A stretch of 25,084 nt of DNA from assembly GCA_017444045.1 (NCBI GenBank), contig JAFSXO010000366.1, positions 1-25,084 on the forward strand, read 5' to 3'. The notes under the pieces were generated by a model. The model was not told where the DNA came from. It searched no databases and saw nothing but the letters and a program-made list of their open reading frames with translations. A program made the position numbers and the translations under genes. Origin of the DNA: a bacterium (GTDB lineage: Bacteria > Vulcanimicrobiota > Xenobia > Xenobiales > Xenobiaceae). The first letter of the stretch is position 1, and the number at the start of each line of letters is the position of its first letter. Positions 6,059 to 15,200 of the stretch are shown one piece after another.

Positions 6059-6132
6059 CCGTCTCCAGTCCAAAGGTAACGGTCATTTGATCTTATAACC
6101 CAAGGGCAACCGTCTATCGGTAGCACTTTCTT
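6044..6132 (-). ncRNA. Candidate antisense (antitoxin) RNA, cassette 2
   Basis: Predicted start near 6131 and end after the stem CAAATGACCGT (6052-6062) / ACGGTCATTTG (6079-6089), which on the minus strand is followed by CTTTTT. It is about 88 nt, the same as the copy 1 RNA, and complementary to the 3' end of the peptide mRNA. Because stem and loop sequences differ from copy 1, each antisense may be specific for its own mRNA, though about 20-30 nt at the 5' end are shared. Confidence 0.68.
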
Positions 6133-6137
6133 CAATT

Positions 6138-6167
6138 AATATAGCACAACGCCTTTTTAACTGTCAA
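6138..6167 (-). promoter_or_regulatory. Antisense promoter, cassette 2
   Basis: Minus-strand TTGACA (plus 6162-6167), 18-nt spacer, TATATT (plus 6138-6143) with TGC in front. The spacer is identical to that of cassette 1. Confidence 0.8.
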
Positions 6168-6260
6168 ATACTGTGTGTGGCAATATGCGTATCGCGACAA
6201 TTATTTGTTTTGAGTGTTTCGTTTTGTTAAGCTCATAAGTTCACAGCTATAATAAGCCGT

Positions 6261-9200
6261 TTAGCCGATGACGATGGCGCAGGCGTTGGTTCCGCTGTTT
6301 CCGAAGGAATTGACCAGAGCCGCCCGCGGTCTGTCCGCTGGCCAGGGCAGGGGACGCCCGGCGATCTGCAGGGGACTGTTCGCCCAGTCTACGAGCGGGC
6401 TGGGCTCGGCGCAGTGCAGGCTCGGCGCCCAGCGCTCGCGCTCCATACAGCACAGTACCTTAATCAGACCCGCTATGCCCGAAGCCGCCAGAGTGTGGCC
6501 GAAATTGGACTTCACCGTACTGAGCATACAGGGGCGTTCCCGCTCGCCAGCCAGAACCTCTGCCAGCGCCTGAGCCTCGATAGCGTCGCCCAACGGCAGA
6601 CCCAGCCCGAAGGCTTCGGCGGCATCGATCTGGGCGCCCTGCAGCTTGGCCTGGCGCAGAGCCCGGCGCAGCAGCGCCACAATAGTCGGCGTGCTTAGGC
6701 CGTTGCCGGTTCCCTCCTGGTTGACCGATGTAGCTGCAATGACGGCCAGAACTCTGTCTCCGTCTCGCTTCGCATCGGTAAGGCGCTTGAGAACCGCTAT
6801 GCCGCAGCCCTCTCCCCAGCCAATGCCGTCTGCCGAAGCCGAGAACGATTTGCAGCGGCCGTCCGAAGCCAGGGTCTTGGCCTGGTTGGCGGCGATCCAT
6901 ACCGCCGGGGTCAGCAGCAGCGTAGCTCCGCCCGCCAAGGCCAGATCGCATTCGTTCAAGCGCAGGCTGTTCACCGCCTGGTTTAGAGCCACGAGGGACG
7001 ATGAACAGGCGGTGTCGATGGTCATGTTAGGGCCAGTCAGACCTAAATGGTAGGCGATGCGTCCCGAGGCCTGTGCCCCAGAGCTGCCGGCTACTGCCCA
7101 CTGCTCTAGCTGTGAATACTCTTGCAGATGCAGGGTTTTAAACTCCTGCTCAGTTAGGCCGATAAACACGCCGGCTTCAGTGCTAGGTAGCGGGCGTCCC
7201 GCCTGCAGAGGCGTGCCATATCCGGCATCCTGCAGGGCTTCGCAGGCCACCTGCAGCAGCAGGCGCTGCTGGGGATCGATATGCTCGGCCACATACGGCG
7301 CTATGCTGAAGCGCTTGGCGTCAAAGGCGTAAATGTCTTCGACAAAACCGCCCCAGCGCGAGCATACCTTGCCCGCCTTGCCGGGCTGAGGATCGTAATA
7401 CCTGTCTATGTCCCAGCGCTCTGGCGGCACTTCGCCTATGGCGTCGCCGCCGTATGATATGAAATCGGCGAAGCTGGCGCGGTCGCGGATGCCTCCGGGA
7501 TAGCGGCAGCCGATGCCAATAATCGCGATAGCCGTCTGCTCGTCAATCTGCGCCGGAGGTGCCGCCGTTTTCGCTGGCGCGGCTGACGGCTTACCGGTTA
7601 TGCCCAGCAGTTCTGTGAGGTAGCCGACTAAAGCCTCGCAGCTGGGATAGTCGAAGGCCAGAGTAATGGGCAGGTTGCGCTCGGTTAGGCGAGCCAAAGC
7701 GTTGCGCAGCTCCAGGGCCATCAGCGAATCCAGGCCGTATTCGGCCAGCGGGCGCTCGTAGGCGAAGCTGTCGTGTCCCAGGGCTTTGCCCACCTCGGCC
7801 AGGACTGCGTTCTTTAGGCGCTGAGCGCTGTTCCTGGCGGTGTCGGAGCTGTCTGCGGTTGGGGCAGCATCTCCTGTCCCCTGGCTGGTGGCTTGCTCAT
7901 CCCATGAGGTCAGCTCGCTCACCAGAGCGCTGACGCGGCCCTGCGCGTGTTCGGCCGCTTTTTTCCAGTCTATAGGCAGTACGGATATGTGTCCGCGCTT
8001 GTCCCAAAGGCGGCTCAGCAGGCTGCGCCCTCTGTCGGCGCTGATAAGGCTGATGCCTTCATCGCCCAGTCGGCTCAGATAGGTGGCGTTGAGCTTCTGC
8101 CCCATACCCAATTCCCAGGCTCCCCAGGCGATGGCCACGGTGGGGCGCCCCTCAGACTGGCCGTAGGCGGCCAGCCCGTCCAGGGCGGCATTAGCGGCGG
8201 AGTAATTGCCCTGTCCGGCGCTTCCCAGCACCGAGGCTATGGAGCTGAAGAATACCATAAAGTCCAGATCGGCCCCTCTCGTCGCCCGGTATAAATTCCA
8301 GGCGCCCTGAAGCTTGGGCCGCAGTACCTTGAGGAAACGCTCTTCGCTTAGGTCGGAGAGTACGCCGTCGTCTAAGGCGCCAGCCGTATGCACCGCGCCG
8401 CGCAGGGGAGGAGCCTCGCTGCGCCAGCGATCGATAATATTGTTTATCTCTGAAGTATTGGCGATGTCTGCCGCCGCCCATTTTACGCGTATGCTCTGCT
8501 GCTCTAGCGAGGCGATGAACTCCCGGTCTGTTTCGTTAGGCTGATGGTGGCCGAGCAGCAGCAGGTGTCTGGCTCCGCGCTGGGCCATTTCCTTGGCGGT
8601 TTCCCTGCCCAAAGCTCCAAAGGCGCCCGTGATTAAGTATGAGGCATCGCCGCGCAGCTCTTTTATGCTTTCTTCAAGGGGAGCGCTGGCCGTTAGGCGG
8701 GCGGCCAGCAGGCGTCCGCATCTGAAGGCGACTTGATTCCCCCGGCTGGCGCTGGTCAGCCAGTCCGCTATATTGCTGCCTTCGCCCGGCTCTAAGTCTT
8801 GATATCCCCAGCCGCCGCGGGGAAGGTCGGCCAGGCGCACATTTAGCTGGGGATGCTCCAGCATGGCCACCCGTCCCCAGCCCCATACCGCGCTCAGGGC
8901 GCAGTCGGGCCGCTCTCCGTAAACGGGCTGTGCCCCTCGGGTGAACACGGTCAGCTGCGGCGGCTTCCTGTCCAGAGGAAGCTCGGACAGCGCCTGAAGT
9001 ACCGCATTAACCCAGGCCAGATTGTGGGCTGCCCGCTGAGAGCAGCCGTCCATAGCCGCATCGGTGGCGCTGTCAGCGCCGCCGCGGTATTTAGACCCAG
9101 CGCTGCTGCGAGCTAAGACGCAGGCCACCCCGGCGATGCTCTGGTCGTGGCTGAGAAGCTCTAGGGTGTGCTTGCGCCATTCCTCAGCTGAAATAATGCG

Positions 9201-12200
9201 GCTGTCATCCGAAGCAAAATCATCGGCCACAATGCCGTCAAGGCCGGCGCGTTCGAGAAGCTGGGCGATAAGCGCCGCCTCAGTGGGCTGCTCGCTCAGT
9301 ATCAGCCAGCGCCCCTCAGCGGCCGGCGCTGCGGACGGACAGGGTATCTCCCGCCAGCAGATGCGGAACAGCTCGCCGGTCTGCTGCCCTGATGGCGCTT
9401 CGTTGGCAAGGCTCGGATAAGAGGCGGGCAGCCGGTGGAAATAGCGGCGGAATTTTAAATCATCCGGAGCTGGTACGGCGCCTGATTTGTCCGCACTATT
9501 ATGCTGGCGCTGGGGGATTAAGCCCGTCTGGGTATCGGCGCTGACGCTAAGTACGGCGTGGACGTTGGTGCCGGAAATGCCGAAGGCGCTGACTCCGGCC
9601 CAGCGTTTTTCGTCCGCGCTGGGCCAGGGGGTAAGCTGTATCGGTACGCGCAGATGCTGAGCGGCCAGATCGATATAGCTGCTGGGATGCTCAAAGTGCA
9701 GGCTGGGCGGTATCTGTCCCTGGCGCAGGGCGAGTACGGCCTTGATCAGTCCCGCCACGCCGGCGGCGCCCTCGCAGTGGCCGAGGTTGCTCTTTACCGC
9801 GCCGATATACAGGGGGTTCTGGGGACTGCGAAAACGCCCGATGGCCTGTCCCAATGCCTGCAGCTCCACGGAATCGCCCAAGCGCGTGGCTGAGCCGTGG
9901 GTTTCGGCGTAGCCTATCTGCTCGGGAAGAACTTTTGCCTGGCGCAGCGCCTCCCGGATGACCTCTTCCTGGGCTAGGCCGTTGGGGGCGGTCAGGCCGT
10001 TGCTGTGCCCGTCCTGGTTGACGGCTATGCCCTCGATCACCGCAAAGATGGGAGCGCCTGCCGCGATAGCTTCCCTGTAATCCTGCAGAACCAGCACTCC
10101 GCAACCGTCGCTGCGCAGGAAGCCGTCGGCAAATTCGTCGAAGGGACGGCAGCGTCCGCTGGCCGACATAGCATGGGTAGCCGAATGCAGCACGCTTCCC
10201 GTAGGCGACAGAACTAGATTGACTCCGCCTACCACGGCACGGCTGCACTCGCCCAAGCGCAGGCTGTTTACCGCCAGATCGAGGGCTACCAGCGACGATG
10301 AACAGGCTGTATCTACAACTAAGCTGGGGCCGCGCAGTCCCAGTATGTACGAGAGCCGTCCTGCGGTTACGCTGGTCTGCAGTCCGCTTCCCGACCAGGC
10401 GTCAAGCTGCTCGGGCTGGCGCAGCAGATCGGCGTAATCGTGAGAGCATATACCCAGAAATACACCGGTAGCGCTGTTGTTTAATTCTTCTCTGCTTAAC
10501 CCCGCCGAGACCAGCGCCGAGTAGGCAACCTCTAAAAACAGGCGCTGCTGCGGGTCCATGGCGGCGGCTTCGCGCGTAGATATGGCGAATAGCTCGTGAT
10601 CGAAGCAGTACGGATCATCGATAAAGCCTCCGCAGCGGCTGATCATCTTGCCCGTCTGTCCCGGTATAGGGCTGTACCAGCGGTCGCTGTCCCAGCGCTC
10701 GGCGGGAACCTCGCTGATGGCGTCGCGTCCCGAAGCCAGCAGCTCCCAGAAAGAGGCGAGATCGTGTACTCCTCCTGGATAGCGGCAGCCTATGCCGATG
10801 ATGGCTATAGGAGCGCTGCTCTCCGCAGGCCGCTCAGATTGCTGAACATCAGGCTCTGCCTGCTCGCGGCTGTCTGAGTGTGCCGCAGTATCGGCGGTCT
10901 GTTCGCGGGTCGCGGGTGCATTATCGTATGCCTTGACAGTTGCATTGTCAATATTGTTCTGAAGCAGGGTCTCGGTTAAATAGGCGCATAAATGCTCGGG
11001 GGTGGGATACGCCAGCAGCAGCGTTACCGGCAGGGGCAGGCGCAGCTCGCGGGCGATAATGTTGCGCATCTCCACGGCCATCAGCGAATCGATGCCCTGC
11101 TCGGCAAAGGGACGGTCCCAGGGCAGAGAGGCCGCTTCTTCAAGGCTTAGCCCCAGGCACTTGCTCAGGCAGTGGCGCAGCAGCTCTTCCGTTTTGGCAA
11201 TTATCAGCTGGCGATCGCCGCTCGTCCAGGCGGATTCCTGGCTGCTTGCGCTGTCCGTTGGCTCCGCGCTTTTCAGGGCGGCGAACAGCGAGCTGTTCTG
11301 CCATTGCGGATAGTAGCTAAGCCAGCTGTCTGCGTCTAAGGGGCCGTATATGGTTTGGGCGGTGCCGGCTTTGATCAGGCGTCCCAGCACGCGGGCTCCG
11401 TTGGCGGCGTAGATTAGGCCCATGCCGCTCTGGCGCACCATGGCTATTTTGGCGTCATCGCCCAAGGGCATACCGCCGTCGATAAAGGCTCCCCAGTTTA
11501 CGGCGGTCACCGGGCGGCTGTGCGCTCTGCGGTAGGCGGCCAGCCCGTCTAAGAAAGCATTGGCCGCGGAGTAGGTAAACTGTCCGGGAGAGGCCAGCAC
11601 TGAGGCGACTGATGAGTACAGCGCGAAAAATTCCAGGCTGTCCTGCCAGGTAAGCTTGTTCAGCAGCCAGGCTCCCTGGGCTTTGGGGCGCCATACCTGC
11701 TCCAAGCGCTGGGGCGTCTGCTCGCCCAGCAGACCGACATCGGCCAGGCCGGCACCGTGGACTATGCCGCCCAGGTCTCCCCAGCGGCGGGCCTGCTGCA
11801 GTGAGGCCGCCAGGCGCGTTTCGTTGGTCACATCGAAGTGATCCAGGCGCACGCTGGCTCCGCGTTTTCTGATACGCCGCAGGGCGGCCAGCTGGGCTTC
11901 GGTGCGGGGGCCGTGGCGCGATACCAGCATCAGCTTGCGCGCTCCGCGCTCCGTAAGCCACTCGGCCAGGGGCAGAAGCAGTCCCCCCAGACCGCCGGTC
12001 AGATAGTATACCTTATCGGGAGATATCTGGGGATAGGCGAACGCTGGAGCCTGGATGCCCTGCTGAAGTCTGGCTGCATAATAAACGCCGCTGCGCCAGG
12101 CCAGTTCGTTTTCGCGGGCTGTTCCTCCGGCCAGGAAACAGAGCAGGCTGGCCAGAGCCTGGGCGCGTTCTGCCGGAACTATTGAGCGGGGAGGCATGTC

Positions 12201-15200
12201 GATGGCCGCAGTCTTTAGCTCGGGATGCTCGACGCCCAAATTGCGCGCCGCTCCCCACAGGGCGGTCTGCGCTGGATTGACGGCTTCTCCGCTGATGCTC
12301 TGCCCGGCGAAGGTGACCAGGAACAACCTTGGCGATAGCGCTGAAGCTGCCGAGCTGACCGTTTGGGCTAATTCCATTAGGCCGGTGCAGGTGCGCAGAG
12401 CGCGCGAGCTCAGCGAGGAGTCCTGCGCATCTGGCAGGGTGGCCTCTCCGCTTTCGGCCAGCCAGACGAGGTTCAGCGTGCCGCGCTGTCCGGCCCAATG
12501 CTCTTCCAGCTCTTTTTCCGTTATCGGCTCGGCCTTAGCTCCGCGCTGGCGCAGCTCTGAGCACAGCTCGCCTCCCCAAGGCGATGGTGACGCCGAAACG
12601 ATAAGCCAGCGCTCCTGGTTGGAGTGGCTGTAGGTGTCCCATTCTGGGGTATCTTCGATGGGGCAGGGAACCCAGCTGACGTTTAAGAAGCTGGCGCGGT
12701 CGCTGAGATAGTCGCGGTCAAACCACAGCCGGTTCTTTTTCCAGGGATATGTAGGCAGAGCCTGGCGGCGGTATTCGCGTCCCCACACCTGCGACCAATT
12801 GATCTCCGCGCCTCTGACGTATAGCTCGGCGAGACTTTGGCGCAGAGTGCGCTCCGCGTTCTCCAGCGGCCGGGCCGAAGGCAGCAGCTTGCAGCCCTTA
12901 TCCTGCAGATTAAGGGCTATCATGCTCAGCAGGTGGGGCTGAGGGCCTATCTCGATCAGCGCGTTCACGCCCGTATCAAGCAGGGCCTTTACGGCGCGGG
13001 GGAAGTCGACGGGCTGGCAAAGATGCTCACCCCAATAGCCGGCGTCTTTTAGCTCTGCGCTCACGGTCTGGCCGCGCAGGGGCGATATGTAGGTGACCTT
13101 GGGCTCGCGCGCATCTGCCTGGCTGAGTATGGCCGACAGCTCCGGCACAAGCGCCTGGGCAGAAGGCGAATGGAAGGCTCCCGATACGGCCAGCCTCTGC
13201 ACGCGGCAGCTGCTTCCGTTTTCGTCGCGTTCCTTGCGCAGGGCGTTGGCGGCTTCCCTAAGGTTCTGATCGGAGCCGGCTAAGAGCACGTGCTGCGGGG
13301 CATATATACCGGCTACGGATACGGTCTTTTCTAGGCCGCTGGCCCGCAGTACTTCGGTGACGCGCTGAAGCGGCATCCAGACGCTGAGCAGTCCGCCGGC
13401 TGGCATCTTCTGCATCAGGCGCCCGCGCTGTTCTATGATCTGGACAGCTTCCTCAAGTGTCCAGACTCCGGCCCAGCAGGCCGCCACATATTCGCCGACG
13501 CTGTTGCCCATGACGGCTGCCGGCTCGATGCCCCACGATTTCCATAGGCTGGCCAGGGCGTATTCGTAAACGAAAAGCAGTGGCTGAGTGTATTCGGTAG
13601 CGCTGAGACGAGAGTCCGCGGAATCGGAGAGAAGCAGACTGCGCACCGCTGCCGCCAGCTCTGGGCTGAATAAGCCGAGGCAGCGCTCGGCCGCTTCTTT
13701 AAATACTGGCTCGTGGCGGTATATTTCGCCGCCCATGCCCGCATACTGCGAGCCCTGGCCGCTGAAGACAAAGCCCAGCTTCAGCGTGCGTCTCTGGGCA
13801 TCGGCCGTAACCCTTAGGGATGAACGGTTCCAGTCGGCTTCTGGCTCACCCTGTCCGACCCAGGCGCGGCGTACGGCAAAATGCTGCCTTCCGCATGACG
13901 CCGTTGCGCATACATCGCTCCATTGCGCTGCTTCTGGGCCGTTTTTGTGGGCAGCCCACCAGTCATTGTAGCGTTTCTCCAGCTCGTCAAGGGCCTGGCT
14001 GTCGCGGGCCGAGAGGGGCAGTATCCACGGCTCAGCCGCGCCGGCAGCCGATTCTGCCTGGCCTGGCTTGTCTGCAGTATTGGCTTTGGATGATAAATCG
14101 GGATCGTAGGACTGAACTACTGTGTGCACATTAGTGCCGGACAGGCCGAAAGCGTTGACTCCCGCGGTGTAATGGCCTTCGCGACGGGGAAATGCCTCGT
14201 TGTTCTCCGGCAGGCGCAGGGGAAGCTCTTCCCAGGGAATATCGCGGCTGGGATGATCGCAGTAAAGGTTGGCCGGTACTGTGCCATGCTGAACCGCCAG
14301 TACGGCTTTTATAAAGCCGGCGATGCCCGCCGCGGCTTCGGAGTGGCCGAACTGGCTCTTGAGCGCGCCCAGCCAGCATTCTGAACTGTCGCCAGTTTCT
14401 CTGTACCCGTGTTCTAAGGCCTGGGCGATGGAATTGGCTTCCATGGGGTCGCTGATAGGCGTGCCTACTCCGTGGGCTTCGATGAGACCCAGCATTGAGG
14501 GCTTGATGCCAGCGTTTTCCCAGGCCTGGCGCATAACCGCTTCCTGTGACGGGCCGTTGGGAGAGGTCAGGCCGTTGCTGCGTCCGTCCTGGTTGGCAGC
14601 AGTGCCCTTAATAACCGCTAAAATGCGGTCGCCCTCGCGCTCGGCGTCCTCAAGGCGCTTCAGAAGCACCAGTCCGCAGCCGTCGCTGCGCACATAGCCG
14701 TCGGCATCGGCGGAAAAGGCGCGCAGATGGCCGGTGGGGGACAGCGCTCCCATCTGCGACATCTGCACCAGGTTGTCGGGGGACAGCATGAGGTTGACGC
14801 CACCCGCCAGGGCCAGCGCGGATTCCCCGCTGTTAAGGCTTTGACAGGCTAAATGCACCGCCAGCAGTGATGACGAGCAGGCCGTGTCTAGGGCTACTGA
14901 CGGGCCTTTTAAGCCCAGCTGATACGATATGCGTCCCGCCGCCGTAGCGTAGGAATTGCCAGCCGTAGACCAGGCGTTGATGTTTTGGCTGTCGCGGGCC
15001 AGCAGATAATAGTCCATGGTGGCGATGCCCAAAAACACCGAGGTGGCCGAGCCCCACAGCTGCGCTGGGGCTATGCCCGCGTTTTCCAGGGTCTCCCAGG
15101 CCGTCTGCAGTACCAGGCGGTGCTGGGGGTCCATAGCTTCGGCCTCTGCCTTGGGTATGTGGAAAAACTCGTAATCAAAGCTGTCGAAATCGTCGACTAG

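Larger units (their letters stand above)
5768..6180. repeat. Tandem cassette, copy 2 (type I toxin-antitoxin-like unit)
   Basis: Second unit, same orientation as 5276-5705. 5' and 3' ends pair through AGTGCTACC (5833-5841) / GGTAGCACT (6119-6127). A perfect 12-bp helix also forms between AGACGGTTGCCC (5851-5862) and GGGCAACCGTCT (6104-6115). In copy 1 the corresponding helix has a different sequence but still pairs. Confidence 0.8.

Noticed and set aside
5276..6180. CRISPR-like or integron-like array
   Set aside because: There are only two units, each with promoters and a coding region; there are no short regular spacers and no attC-type core sites.
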